Positions 7,937-17,895 of a stretch of DNA of 47,926 nt are shown here, one piece after another. Origin of the DNA: Proteobacteria bacterium SG_bin4 (GTDB lineage Bacteria; Pseudomonadota; Gammaproteobacteria; Burkholderiales; Nitrosomonadaceae). The position numbers and the translations under genes are program-made. The notes beneath the pieces are model-generated. The model had not been told where the DNA came from. It ran no database searches and was given only the letters and a program-made list of their open reading frames with translations. Every line of letters begins with the position of its first letter. Within the stretch, counting starts at the first letter, position 1. The DNA lies in assembly GCA_002083395.1 (NCBI GenBank), contig LWDH01000008.1, positions 1 through 47,926 on the forward strand, in the 5' to 3' direction.

Positions 7937-9210
7937 ATCAGCATCCCCTGACATTGATGAATGGTGTTGATCGGACGGATCCAGACAATTGGCGCCTGAA
8001 GAGTTATGAAAAACGAGAAGGTTATGCAGCGCTCAGAAAAGTCTTGGCAAAAAAAATTGCCCCCGAAGAAATCATTGAAGAGGTTAAAAAGTCTGCGCTT
8101 CGCGGCAGAGGTGGAGCGGGATTCCCTACAGGATTGAAGTGGAGCTTCATGCCCAAAGGGTATGAAGGGGATAAATATATTGTTTGTAATTCTGATGAAG
8201 GTGAACCGGGTACTTTCAAGGATAGAGACATACTACGTTACAATCCCCATCTCTTGATAGAAGGAATGATAATAGCAGCTTATGCAATGGGGGCAAAAGC
8301 AGGTTATAACTATATTCATGGGGAAATCTGGGAAACCTATGAAAGAATGGAAGAAGCTATTGATGAAGCGCGAGCTGCCGGTTATTTGGGAAATAATATT
8401 TTAGGATCGACATTCAGTTTTCAATTATTCAATCATCATGGCTATGGTGCTTATATCTGTGGAGAAGAAACTGCACTATTAGAATCTATCGAAGGAAAAA
8501 AAGGCCAACCACGTTTTAAACCACCATTTCCGGCCAATTATGGTTTATATGGAAAGCCAACTACGATTAATAACACTGAAACTTTTGCATCCGTACCATG
8601 GATTATTCGAAATACCGGTGAGAAATATCTCCAGCTCGGAAAACCAAATAACGGGGGCACTAAATTATTCTCAGTTTCAGGTCATGTTAACAAACCTGGA
8701 AATTATGAAATTCCACTAGGAACTCCATTTGCGGAGTTATTGGAATTGGCAGGCGGAATGCGCGGCAACCGGAAGTTAAAGGCATGTATTCCAGGTGGAT
8801 CTTCAATGCCGGTATTACCTGGTGATGTGATGATGCAGACAGATATGGATTATGATTCGATTGCGAAGGCTGGTTCCATGTTGGGTTCCGGGGCAGTCAT
8901 TATTATGGACGAGACAACTTGCATGGTAAGAGCGCTAGAACGTTTGTCATATTTTTACTTCGAAGAATCGTGCGGACAATGCACACCTTGCCGTGAAGGA
9001 ACAGGATGGTTATATCGAATTGTGAATCGTATTGAGCATGGCAAGGGACGTCTGGAAGACTTAGAATTGCTTGATAACATTGCGGATAACATTCAAGGAC
9101 GGACAATTTGCGCTTTAGGCGATGCAGCGGCAATGCCAGTGCGTGCGATGATTCAACATTTTCGCGATGAATTTTTATACCATATAGATCATAAGAAATG
9201 CATGGTTTGA
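7933..9210 (+). CDS. nuoF: NADH-quinone oxidoreductase subunit F
   Basis: The 51-kDa-type subunit that binds NADH and FMN and carries cluster N3. The 425 residues show the NADH/FMN glycine-rich motif RGRGGAGFPTGLKW (about 54-67), the second motif YICGEETALLESIEG, and the N3 ligands ESCGQCTPCREG with a fourth Cys in TICALGDAA. It overlaps nuoE by 4 bases. The following 67-base gap before nuoG has no terminator-like structure. Length is standard. Confidence 0.97.
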   Translation: MNQHPLTLMNGVDRTDPDNWRLKSYEKREGYAALRKVLAKKIAPEEIIEEVKKSALRGRGGAGFPTGLKWSFMPKGYEGDKYIVCNSDEGEPGTFKDRDILRYNPHLLIEGMIIAAYAMGAKAGYNYIHGEIWETYERMEEAIDEARAAGYLGNNILGSTFSFQLFNHHGYGAYICGEETALLESIEGKKGQPRFKPPFPANYGLYGKPTTINNTETFASVPWIIRNTGEKYLQLGKPNNGGTKLFSVSGHVNKPGNYEIPLGTPFAELLELAGGMRGNRKLKACIPGGSSMPVLPGDVMMQTDMDYDSIAKAGSMLGSGAVIIMDETTCMVRALERLSYFYFEESCGQCTPCREGTGWLYRIVNRIEHGKGRLEDLELLDNIADNIQGRTICALGDAAAMPVRAMIQHFRDEFLYHIDHKKCMV

Positions 9211-9277
9211 TTATTCATACATAATCAAATCGTGACATTGAACTCATTATTCGTAATTAACCCAAGAATTTTAACCG

Positions 9278-11686
9278 ATGGTCAATATCGAAATCGACGG
9301 TAAGCAAGTATCTGTTCCGAAAGGAAGCACCATTATGGATGGTGCGAAGCAGATTGGTGTATATATTCCTCATTTCTGTTATCACAAAAAATTATCGATA
9401 GCAGCCAACTGCCGTATGTGTTTGGTGCAAGTAGAAAAAGCACCGAAACCTTTGCCAGCTTGTGCAACACCGGTCATGGATGGTATGAAGGTATTTACCC
9501 ACTCACCGCAAGCGGTAAATGCACAAAAAGGAGTGATGGAATTTCTTCTTATCAATCATCCACTCGATTGCCCTATTTGTGATCAAGGTGGAGAGTGTCA
9601 ACTGCAGGATCTTGCGGTTGGTTATGGAGCAAGCGGTTCGCGCTACGCTGAAGCCAAGCGAGTTGTTGTTAATAAAAACCTTGGTCCGCTGATATCAACG
9701 GATATGACTCGGTGCATACATTGCACTCGCTGCGTAAGGTTTGGTCAGGAGATTGCCGGAATTATGGAACTCGGAATGGCGGGGCGCGGAGAGCATTCTG
9801 AGATACTCTCTTTTGTTGGCAAAACAGTAGATTCCGAGTTGTCAGGGAATGTTATTGATTTATGTCCGGTTGGTGCGTTGGTAAGCAAACCGTTTCGATA
9901 TTCAGCGCGTACATGGGAGCTATCGCGACGTAAATCAATCAGTCCGCATTGTGGATTAGGTTCAAATCTAGTCGTTCAAGTTAAGCAGAATCGTGTGATG
10001 CGCGTACTTCCACGAGACAATGAAGCAATCAATGAGTGCTGGCTGTCGGATAAAGATCGCTTCTCTTATGAAGGTCTGAATTCAGAAGACAGATTAACAC
10101 GCCCAATGATTAAGCGGGATGGGCAATGGACTGAATGTGATTGGCAAGAGGCATTGGAGTATACGGCTCAAGCATTGCAGTCTGTCAAGCATAAGCATGG
10201 CGCGGAAAGTATCGCTGCGTTAGGGTCAGTGCATAGTACGACAGAAGAGCTTTATTTGCTTCAGAAGTTATTACGAGCAATGGGAAGTGGAAACGTTGAT
10301 CACCGATTACGTCAATCTGATTTTCGCGTGGATAAAAAGCTGCAAGGTGTACCATGGCTAGGCACTAGCATCGCGGAAATATCGCATTTAAAATCCGCGC
10401 TGGTTATTGGAAGTACGCTTCGTAAAGATCATCCTTTAATTGCTCAGCGTCTGCGTCAGGCGGTTAAGGGCGGACTGGAATTGAACATCGTAAATCCGAT
10501 AGACGATGATTTGCTAACTAAAGTTAAGAATAAAACCATCGTTGCTCCAGCTTCTATGGTCAAGGCGTTGGCTGAGATTCTAAAAGCAGCTGCTGAGATT
10601 AAAGGGAGTGAACAAGCGCAAGCGATTAAACAGTATATTGATGTGACAAATGTATCAAGCTCCGCTGATGCATTTGCTATTGCTTCCAGCTTGATCGAAA
10701 ATGCACCGGCTGCGATTTATTTGGGTAACTTATCGCAGCATCATCCCGATTATTCGTCACTTCAAATACTTGCGGGTCTGATTGCCGAGATATCGGGTGC
10801 AAGTTTTGGAATATTGGGTGAAGCTGCCAATAGTGTCGGCGCCTATTTGGCTGGTGCGGTACCAGAGATTGGTTGTCTTTCATTGCCGATGCGTGCCGGG
10901 AAAACGCAATCTGGTTTAAATGCTGCGCAGATGCTTGGTTACCAAAAAGGTTTTAGTGATAAATGTAGGGCTTATGTATTAATGAATATAGAGCCCGAAT
11001 TTGATACTTTTGATTCTACGAAAGCGCTTGAAGCCATTCAATCAGGCGATTTTGTTGTATCCTTGAGTGCCTATCAAGGCAATGCAAAAGAATATGCTGA
11101 TGTGATCCTGCCTATAACGCCCTTTAGCGAAACATCAGGCACTTTCGTAAACACCGAGGGGAGAATACAGAGTTTTAATGGCGTTGTATCTCCGCTTGGA
11201 GATGCGCGGCCAGGTTGGAAAGTTCTGAGAGTATTAGCCAATTTGCTCAATCTAGAAGGCTTTGATTTCGAAACTTCCGAGCAAGTGCGGGAAGAGGTAT
11301 TTCCTTTAGGTCACGAAGTTAAGTCCTATTTGAATAATAAGCCTAGTGCGATTGATGGGACACTGATAATCACTGAGACACAAGGGATACAACGTATCGG
11401 TGAAGTACCTATATATCAGACTGATCCAATTGTGCGACGAGCCGAATCACTTCAACTCACTCGAGACGCCGCGGATCCAAAAGCATGGATGACTGCAGCA
11501 ATGTTAGAGAAAATTGGAGTTAAGGCAGGTGATCAAATAACAGTCAAGCAAGGTGACAAAACTTTGTCTATCGAAGTTGCTCACGATGAGAAACTGCCAT
11601 TTAATTGCATTCGTCTAGCCGGGGCTCATCCAAAAACTTTTGGATTGGGTGCATTATTCGGTGAATTAGAGATAATAAAGAAATAA
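9278..11686 (+). CDS. nuoG: NADH-quinone oxidoreductase subunit G
   Basis: Largest peripheral subunit, conducting electrons from N3 through N1b, N4 and N5. The N-terminal ferredoxin-like domain has the 2Fe-2S ligands CRMC and CATP, preceded by PHFCYH. Next come CPICDQGGECQLQD with its upstream His (N5) and CIHCTRCVRF with CPVGAL (N4). After residue 220 comes a molybdopterin-oxidoreductase-like domain with no cofactor role. The four-Cys motif for the extra cluster N7 of E. coli is reduced to HCGLGSN plus one distal Cys, so N7 is probably absent. The protein is 802 residues, within the family range. nuoH follows after 22 bases. Confidence 0.95.
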   Translation: MVNIEIDGKQVSVPKGSTIMDGAKQIGVYIPHFCYHKKLSIAANCRMCLVQVEKAPKPLPACATPVMDGMKVFTHSPQAVNAQKGVMEFLLINHPLDCPICDQGGECQLQDLAVGYGASGSRYAEAKRVVVNKNLGPLISTDMTRCIHCTRCVRFGQEIAGIMELGMAGRGEHSEILSFVGKTVDSELSGNVIDLCPVGALVSKPFRYSARTWELSRRKSISPHCGLGSNLVVQVKQNRVMRVLPRDNEAINECWLSDKDRFSYEGLNSEDRLTRPMIKRDGQWTECDWQEALEYTAQALQSVKHKHGAESIAALGSVHSTTEELYLLQKLLRAMGSGNVDHRLRQSDFRVDKKLQGVPWLGTSIAEISHLKSALVIGSTLRKDHPLIAQRLRQAVKGGLELNIVNPIDDDLLTKVKNKTIVAPASMVKALAEILKAAAEIKGSEQAQAIKQYIDVTNVSSSADAFAIASSLIENAPAAIYLGNLSQHHPDYSSLQILAGLIAEISGASFGILGEAANSVGAYLAGAVPEIGCLSLPMRAGKTQSGLNAAQMLGYQKGFSDKCRAYVLMNIEPEFDTFDSTKALEAIQSGDFVVSLSAYQGNAKEYADVILPITPFSETSGTFVNTEGRIQSFNGVVSPLGDARPGWKVLRVLANLLNLEGFDFETSEQVREEVFPLGHEVKSYLNNKPSAIDGTLIITETQGIQRIGEVPIYQTDPIVRRAESLQLTRDAADPKAWMTAAMLEKIGVKAGDQITVKQGDKTLSIEVAHDEKLPFNCIRLAGAHPKTFGLGALFGELEIIKK

Positions 11687-11708
11687 TAGGCGTTGATGGA
11701 GTTGATTG

Positions 11709-12806
11709 ATGGAAAACTTTGAGCAATTATTTTTGGATATATTTGGCGGAGAATGGGGGGCGATGCTGTTTTCTCTGACAACAAATCTGTTGTTCATTTT
11801 TGCTATTGTTGTTCCATTGCTCCTTGGCGTTGCATATCTGACTTTCGCAGAACGTAAAATAATCGCCTATATGCAGGTACGTGTTGGGCCAAATAGGGTA
11901 ACTTTTTTTGGAATTCCTTGGTTGCGCGGATGGGGACAGCCAATCGCAGATGCAGTCAAAGCAATCATGAAGGAAATTATTATTCCTACTGGGGCTAATA
12001 AATTCTTGTTTATTCTTGCGCCGGTATTAACGATTATGCCGGCATTAGCAGCGTGGGCGGTTATTCCATTTTCGCCTGAATTAGTACTGGCTGATATCAA
12101 TGCGGGATTGCTCTATATTCTGGCAATGACTTCAATGGGCATATACGGCATCATTATTGCAGGGTGGGCATCAAATTCAAAATATGCTTTTTTGGGGGCA
12201 ATGCGTTCAGCTGCACAAGTGGTTTCATATGAGTTAGCTATGGGATTTGCTTTAGTATGCGTGTTAATGATGGCTCAAAGCCTGAATTTGGGTGATATTG
12301 TTAACGGGCAACAAGGCGACAGTATGCTTAATTGGTATTTAATACCGCTGTTTCCCATGTTTTTAGTATATTTGATCTCAGGGGTGGCTGAAACAAATCG
12401 CGCACCATTTGACGTAGCTGAAGGTGAATCGGAAATTGTGGCTGGTTTTCATGTGGATTATTCCGGTATGGCATTTACCGTATTCTTTTTGGCGGAATAT
12501 TCAAATATGATTCTTGTCGCAACTTTGACATCGATTATGTTTCTTGGCGGGTGGTTACCGCCGCTTGATATAGCGCCATTCACCCTTATTCCAGGATTTA
12601 TTTGGTTATTACTGAAAATTGCGTTTATATTATTTTTCTTTCTTTGGTTCAGAGCAACGTTTCCGCGTTATCGCTATGATCAAATAATGAGACTGGGCTG
12701 GAAGATATTTATTCCGATCACACTGGTATGGATTGTGCTCCTAGGATTCATAATGCAGTTACCAGAATCAATGAGAAATTATTTTCCATTGAATATTTGG
12801 TTTTAA
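11709..12806 (+). CDS. nuoH: NADH-quinone oxidoreductase subunit H
   Basis: Membrane subunit that anchors the peripheral arm and forms the entry to the quinone chamber. The 365 residues have about eight membrane helices. Conserved loops include FAERKIIAYMQVRVGPNRV and AETNRAPFDVAEGESEIVAGFHVDYSG, whose acidic residues link quinone chemistry to proton pumping. The ATG at 11709 is preferred over the TTG directly before it, as a TGGAG ribosome site lies 7 bases upstream. Complete. Confidence 0.96.
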   Translation: MENFEQLFLDIFGGEWGAMLFSLTTNLLFIFAIVVPLLLGVAYLTFAERKIIAYMQVRVGPNRVTFFGIPWLRGWGQPIADAVKAIMKEIIIPTGANKFLFILAPVLTIMPALAAWAVIPFSPELVLADINAGLLYILAMTSMGIYGIIIAGWASNSKYAFLGAMRSAAQVVSYELAMGFALVCVLMMAQSLNLGDIVNGQQGDSMLNWYLIPLFPMFLVYLISGVAETNRAPFDVAEGESEIVAGFHVDYSGMAFTVFFLAEYSNMILVATLTSIMFLGGWLPPLDIAPFTLIPGFIWLLLKIAFILFFFLWFRATFPRYRYDQIMRLGWKIFIPITLVWIVLLGFIMQLPESMRNYFPLNIWF

Positions 12807-12821
12807 TATAGAGATAGTACA

Positions 12822-13310
12822 ATGAATCGTATTAAAAAATTCTTTAGTACCTTTTTATTATTCGAATTATTGAAAGGTATGGCAGTCACCGGGCGGTATC
12901 TTTTTAAGCCTAAGATCACAGTGCATTTTCCAGAGGAGAAAACACCGCAATCACCGCGTTTTCGCGGCTTGCATGCGTTGCGTCGTTACCCAAATGGAGA
13001 AGAACGTTGTATAGCCTGTAAATTGTGTGAAGCCGTTTGTCCAGCGATGGCAATTACTATTGATTCGGAACAACGTGCGGATGGGACCAGACGGACAACA
13101 CGCTATGATATTGATTTGAGTAAATGCATTTTTTGTGGTTTTTGTGAAGAATCTTGTCCGGTTGATTCGATTGTTGAGACTCGCATTTTGGAGTATCACG
13201 GCGAGAAAAGGGGCGATTTGATTTATACGAAAGAAATGTTGTTGGCTATTGGTGATCGATATGAGGAACAGATCGCAAAAGATCGCGAAGCAGATGCGCG
13301 CTATCGTTAA
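12822..13310 (+). CDS. nuoI: NADH-quinone oxidoreductase subunit I
   Basis: The 23-kDa-type subunit with two 4Fe-4S clusters, N6a and N6b, that relay electrons to N2. The 162 residues contain both ferredoxin motifs, CIACKLCEAVCP (about residue 64) and CIFCGFCEESCP (about residue 104), with all eight Cys. An N-terminal amphipathic stretch binds the membrane surface. It lies 15 bases after nuoH and 19 before nuoJ. Confidence 0.97.
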   Translation: MNRIKKFFSTFLLFELLKGMAVTGRYLFKPKITVHFPEEKTPQSPRFRGLHALRRYPNGEERCIACKLCEAVCPAMAITIDSEQRADGTRRTTRYDIDLSKCIFCGFCEESCPVDSIVETRILEYHGEKRGDLIYTKEMLLAIGDRYEEQIAKDREADARYR

Positions 13311-13329
13311 ATTCGGCTAATTACTTCAA

Positions 13330-13935
13330 ATGAATTTTCAAGACTTTTTATTTTATTTTTTTTCAACTGTTCTTATAGTATCAGCGCTTGGGGTTATTAC
13401 TGTAAGGAATCCAGTTAATTCAGCATTGCTGCTGGTTCTGGCATTCGTAACCTGTGCTGGTTTATGGTTATTGCTAGAAGCGGAGTTTCTCGCGATTGCT
13501 CTTGTATTGGTATATGTAGGCGCAGTTATGGTGCTGTTTTTGTTTGTAGTGATGATGTTGGATATCAATTTAGATAGATTACGCGAAGGTTTCTGGAAAT
13601 GGTTTCCATTTGGCGCCATTGTCTCAGTGATCATGATTGCTGAGATGTCCGCAGTGTTTATGGGAAAACATTTTGGATTGGAAGAAATGCCTAACCCTGT
13701 TCCGCAAGGCGCGGATTATAGTAACACTCGGGAATTGGGACGTCTGCTTTATACCGAGTACGTTTATGCGTTTGAATTAGCTGCGGTTCTTTTGCTTGTA
13801 GCGATGATCGCTGCCATTGCATTGACACTCCGGCACCGGGAAGATAAAAAATCACCGAATCCATCGAAGCAAGTGAAGATTAGAAAAGAGGATCGGTTGC
13901 GTATAGTAGCGATGCCTGCGGAAAAAAAGGAATGA
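13330..13935 (+). CDS. nuoJ: NADH-quinone oxidoreductase subunit J
   Basis: Membrane subunit next to NuoK and NuoA, with five predicted membrane helices. The 201 residues carry the conserved helix 3 segment LVYVGAVMVLFLFVVMML, which changes shape during turnover in solved structures. The C-terminal 30 residues are basic and hydrophilic (HREDKKSPNPSKQVKIRKED), a cytoplasmic tail that varies between species. The start at 13330 follows nuoI after 19 bases. Confidence 0.95.
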   Translation: MNFQDFLFYFFSTVLIVSALGVITVRNPVNSALLLVLAFVTCAGLWLLLEAEFLAIALVLVYVGAVMVLFLFVVMMLDINLDRLREGFWKWFPFGAIVSVIMIAEMSAVFMGKHFGLEEMPNPVPQGADYSNTRELGRLLYTEYVYAFELAAVLLLVAMIAAIALTLRHREDKKSPNPSKQVKIRKEDRLRIVAMPAEKKE

Positions 13936-13978
13936 TTGCAACGCTGTTAGCATCACTAGAATTAAAAAGGAATTAATC

Positions 13979-14284
13979 TTGGTTTCGCTATCTCATTATT
14001 TGGTGCTTGGTGCAATTTTATTTGCAATCGGTCTGGTTGGTATCTTTCTCAATCGGAAGAATGTGATTATTTTGTTGATGTCGATTGAATTGATGTTACT
14101 GGCCGTCAATATGAATTTCGTGGCATTTTCTCACTATCTACAAGATATATCAGGTCAAATTTTTGTATTTTTCATTTTAACAGTTGCTGCGGCGGAATCA
14201 GCGATAGGTTTAGCAATTTTAGTTGTGCTTTTTCGGAATATGCGCACTATTAATGTTGACGATCTCGATAAATTAAAAGGTTAG
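13979..14284 (+). CDS. nuoK: NADH-quinone oxidoreductase subunit K
   Basis: Small antiporter-related subunit (MrpC/ND4L type) with three membrane helices. The 101 residues include the key buried Glu of helix 2 (MSIELMLLAVNMNFVAFS) and a second Glu in AAAESAIGLAILV; both are needed for proton pumping in studied enzymes. The start is TTG at 13979 with an AAGGA site 7 bases upstream; it gives the usual N-terminus (VSLSHYLVLGAILFAIG). It is 43 bases after nuoJ. Confidence 0.94.
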   Translation: MVSLSHYLVLGAILFAIGLVGIFLNRKNVIILLMSIELMLLAVNMNFVAFSHYLQDISGQIFVFFILTVAAAESAIGLAILVVLFRNMRTINVDDLDKLKG

Positions 14285-14335
14285 TTTGAATCTATAAATT
14301 AATTCTTTGAATAATAAAACTAATACTTACTTGTG

Positions 14336-16276
14336 ATGCAAAAACTCTATTTATTGGTACCTCTAGCCCCTTTGTTAGGATCCATCATTGCTGGCTTATT
14401 TGGTCGGTATATCGGGCGAAATTGGAGCCATCGCGTTACGATTGCTTTAGTCTTTGTTTCTCTAATTTCATCAATTATTATTTTCTTGGATGTTCTGGAA
14501 GGTAATAGCTATAACGGCAGCGTATATACTTGGTTAATATCCGGGGATACCCGTTTCGAGATTGGCTTCTTAATTGATCATCTTTCAGCGACCATGATGA
14601 TTGTTGTAAGTCTGGTTTCTCTGATGGTTCATATTTATACCATCGGTTATATGCATGATGATCCCGGTTATCAACGCTTTTTTAGTTATATTTCGCTGTT
14701 TACCTTCTCCATGATGATGTTGGTAATGTCGAACAATTTCTTACAATTATTTTTTGGCTGGGAAGCAGTAGGTCTCGTATCGTATTTGCTGATCGGTTTT
14801 TGGTATACCCGCCCAACAGCTGTGTATGCCAATCTGAAAGCATTCCTGGTAAACCGGGTAGGTGATTTTGGTTTCCTCCTTGGGATAGCGCTGGTGTTAA
14901 TGTATTTTGGTACCTTGGATTACACTGCAGTTTTTGCACAAGCGCCGGAATTAACCGAGAAATCAATTGAAATTATCCCCGGATTTCATTGGTTAGTAAT
15001 AACACTGATTTGTATTCTATTATTTGTTGGGGCAATGGGTAAATCAGCTCAATTTCCATTGCATGTATGGTTACCTGATTCGATGGAAGGGCCGACCCCG
15101 ATTTCGGCACTAATCCACGCCGCAACTATGGTGACAGCAGGCATCTTCATGGTGGCACGGATGTCGCCCTTGTTTGAATTATCGGAAATGGCTTTATCAA
15201 CTATCTTGGTCATTGGCGGTATTACAACGCTGTTTATGGCGCTTGTGGCGGTGGTCCAAACTGATATTAAGCGTGTGGTTGCATATTCAACTCTTTCACA
15301 ATTGGGCTATATGACAGTAGCGCTTGGCGCATCAGCTTATTCCGCTGCGATTTTTCATTTGATGACGCATGCTTTTTTTAAAGCCGTACTATTTTTGGGT
15401 GCTGGTTCTGTCATCATTGCGATGCATCATGAGCAGAACATGCAAAAAATGGGCGGACTCAAAAAGTATATGCCTATCACCTACTGGACGATGTTCATAG
15501 CGGCATTGGCAAGTGCAGGTGTACCTGGGTTTTCAGGATTTTTCTCTAAAGATGCAATTATTGAGGCAGTGCATTTTGCCAATATACCCGGTGTCGGTTT
15601 TGCTTATTTTTGTGTGCTAGCGACTGTCTTTGTAACAGCATTGTATACGTTCCGCCTCATATTTATGACCTTTCATGGACAGCCTAGAATGGATGAACAT
15701 ACAAAAGGCCATTTACACGAATCTCCATGGGTTGTTACGTTACCGCTAATAGTATTGGCAATTCCAACGATCGCCGCAGGGTGGTTTATCGGTCCGATTG
15801 TTTTTGGAGATTATTTCACTGATGCAATTTATGTTTCTTCACAACATGATGCAATTGTGAGATTGGGGGCAGAGTTTACTGGCATTGCGGGTATGATTTT
15901 ACATGCTTTTTCAACAGCGCCTTTCTGGCTGTCAACAGCTGGAATCTTTACAGCGTGGTATTTATATAACTATAAAACTGATCTTCCTGAAAAGATTAAA
16001 GGGAGATGCACCCCGATTTTTATCTTGCTGGATCGCAAATATTATATTGATGAACTGTATTCATGGCTATTTGCAGGAGGAACTCGTTCTTTAGGAACAA
16101 TTCTTTGGAAAATTGGTGATGTCAAGGTCATTGATGGTTTTTTTGTCAATGGAACAGCGAAAGTAGTGTCATTAACGGCTACACTAGTTAGACGATATCA
16201 AACGGGTTATATCTATCATTATGCATTTACAATGATTGTAGGGATTTTTGTTATTTTGACATTCTGGCTTTATTAA
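14336..16276 (+). CDS. nuoL: NADH-quinone oxidoreductase subunit L
   Basis: Distal antiporter-like proton-pumping subunit with about 16 membrane helices and the long lateral helix at the C-terminus. The 646-residue protein has the family core, including FFGWEAVGLVSYLLIGFW (the pumping Glu), GAMGKSAQFPLHVWLPDSME (Lys on broken helix 7) and HLMTHAFFKAVLFLGAGS. The ATG at 14336 is preceded directly by an in-frame GTG; either could serve, and neither has a clear ribosome site. 91 bases without visible structure separate it from nuoM. Confidence 0.96.
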   Translation: MQKLYLLVPLAPLLGSIIAGLFGRYIGRNWSHRVTIALVFVSLISSIIIFLDVLEGNSYNGSVYTWLISGDTRFEIGFLIDHLSATMMIVVSLVSLMVHIYTIGYMHDDPGYQRFFSYISLFTFSMMMLVMSNNFLQLFFGWEAVGLVSYLLIGFWYTRPTAVYANLKAFLVNRVGDFGFLLGIALVLMYFGTLDYTAVFAQAPELTEKSIEIIPGFHWLVITLICILLFVGAMGKSAQFPLHVWLPDSMEGPTPISALIHAATMVTAGIFMVARMSPLFELSEMALSTILVIGGITTLFMALVAVVQTDIKRVVAYSTLSQLGYMTVALGASAYSAAIFHLMTHAFFKAVLFLGAGSVIIAMHHEQNMQKMGGLKKYMPITYWTMFIAALASAGVPGFSGFFSKDAIIEAVHFANIPGVGFAYFCVLATVFVTALYTFRLIFMTFHGQPRMDEHTKGHLHESPWVVTLPLIVLAIPTIAAGWFIGPIVFGDYFTDAIYVSSQHDAIVRLGAEFTGIAGMILHAFSTAPFWLSTAGIFTAWYLYNYKTDLPEKIKGRCTPIFILLDRKYYIDELYSWLFAGGTRSLGTILWKIGDVKVIDGFFVNGTAKVVSLTATLVRRYQTGYIYHYAFTMIVGIFVILTFWLY

Positions 16277-16367
16277 GTTTGAAATTTCATAATATTAAGT
16301 CATAAATCCATGACGGGATATCATCCAGCAAGAATCATAAGATTTTAATAAATAGAACGGAATAAGC

Positions 16368-17852
16368 ATGTCGTTTGAATTCCCAATACTCAGTTTAATT
16401 ATTTGGTTGCCAATTGTTTTTGGTATTGCTGTATTCGCTACCGGTAATGATCGAAATGCGCAGCTTGCCCGTTGGATTTCCTTGATTGGATCGACACTAG
16501 GTTTTTTGGTCGCGATACCCCTGTACAGTGGCTTTGACGTGACAACCGGCTCAATGCAATTCGTTGAGAAATATGTCTGGTTTGAACGATTTAATGTTTA
16601 TTATCATGTTGGTGTTGACGGGATATCGATGCCATTGATTGTATTAAATTGCTTTATTACACCGATTGTTGTTATTGCGGGATGGGAAGTAATTAAGCAG
16701 CGTGTATCCCAGTATATGGGAGCATTCCTCGTGATGTCCGGGATTGTAAATGGCGTGTTTTCATCACTGGACGCAATTCTGTTTTATGTTTTTTGGGAAG
16801 CATCGCTAATACCCATGTTTTTAATCATCGGTATTTGGGGCGGACCCAATAGAGTTTATGCCGCGATCAAGTTTTTTCTGTATACGCTTCTAGGTTCCTT
16901 ATTAATGCTGATTGCATTTATTTATTTGTATAGGACATCCGAGGGAAGTTTCTCAATCGAAGATTATCATCGGCTTTCGATACCATTTACGCCGCAGATT
17001 TATTTATTCATCGCATTTTTGCTGGCATTCGCAGTTAAAGTGCCGATGTGGCCAGTGCATACCTGGCTGCCAGATGCTCACGTGGAGGCTCCTACGGGAG
17101 GATCTGTTGTTTTGGCGGCAATTTTGTTGAAATTGGGCGGTTACGGTTTTTTACGTTTTTCTCTACCTATTGCCCCGGACGCCAGTCTGTATCTCGCTGA
17201 TATGATGATCGTTTTGTCATTAATTGCGGTTGTATATATTGGCTTGATTGCTTTGATGCAGGCTGACATGAAAAAGTTGATTGCTTATTCGTCGGTTGCA
17301 CATATGGGTTTTGTTACGCTAGGGTTCTTCTTATTCAACGCCTACGGCATAGAAGGCGCGATGGTGCAGATGATCTCGCATGGATTTATATCGGGTGCAA
17401 TGTTCCTTTGTGTAGGCGTGTTGTATGATCGCTTGCACTCGCGCCAAATTGCGGATTACGGTGGGGTTGTAAATAAGATGCCTGCTTTCGCGGCTTTCTT
17501 CATGTTATTCGCGATGGCAAATGCCGGGCTTCCAGGAACAAGCGGATTTGTTGGTGAATTTATGGTTATCATGAGCGCCGTCCAAATCAATTTCTGGTAT
17601 GCATTTTTAGCAGCTACGACTTTGATTTTCGGGGCAGCTTATACATTATGGATGTATAAACGAGTGATATTTGGTGCAGTAGCTAATTCTGCTGTTGAAG
17701 GACTACAAGATATTTCCAAACGCGAATTCTTGATATTGGCAATTTTGGCTATTTTTGTACTGTGGTTCGGCGTTTATCCTTTCCCGCTCGTTGAAGTAAT
17801 GCATACCACGATTGATCATTTATTAATCCATGTCAGTACCAGCAAGCTGTAA
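16368..17852 (+). CDS. nuoM: NADH-quinone oxidoreductase subunit M
   Basis: Second antiporter-like pumping subunit, with about 14 membrane helices. The 494 residues show the pumping Glu in YVFWEASLIPMFLIIG, the Lys-containing AFAVKVPMWPVHTWLPDAHVEAPT region and MISHGFISGAMFLCVG. An ACGGAA sequence lies near the start. Length and motifs are ordinary. It lies between nuoL and nuoN in the normal order. Confidence 0.96.
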   Translation: MSFEFPILSLIIWLPIVFGIAVFATGNDRNAQLARWISLIGSTLGFLVAIPLYSGFDVTTGSMQFVEKYVWFERFNVYYHVGVDGISMPLIVLNCFITPIVVIAGWEVIKQRVSQYMGAFLVMSGIVNGVFSSLDAILFYVFWEASLIPMFLIIGIWGGPNRVYAAIKFFLYTLLGSLLMLIAFIYLYRTSEGSFSIEDYHRLSIPFTPQIYLFIAFLLAFAVKVPMWPVHTWLPDAHVEAPTGGSVVLAAILLKLGGYGFLRFSLPIAPDASLYLADMMIVLSLIAVVYIGLIALMQADMKKLIAYSSVAHMGFVTLGFFLFNAYGIEGAMVQMISHGFISGAMFLCVGVLYDRLHSRQIADYGGVVNKMPAFAAFFMLFAMANAGLPGTSGFVGEFMVIMSAVQINFWYAFLAATTLIFGAAYTLWMYKRVIFGAVANSAVEGLQDISKREFLILAILAIFVLWFGVYPFPLVEVMHTTIDHLLIHVSTSKL

Positions 17853-17895
17853 AATGTAATTCTGTAGGATATCTAGCAATAAGGATTTAGAGTTA

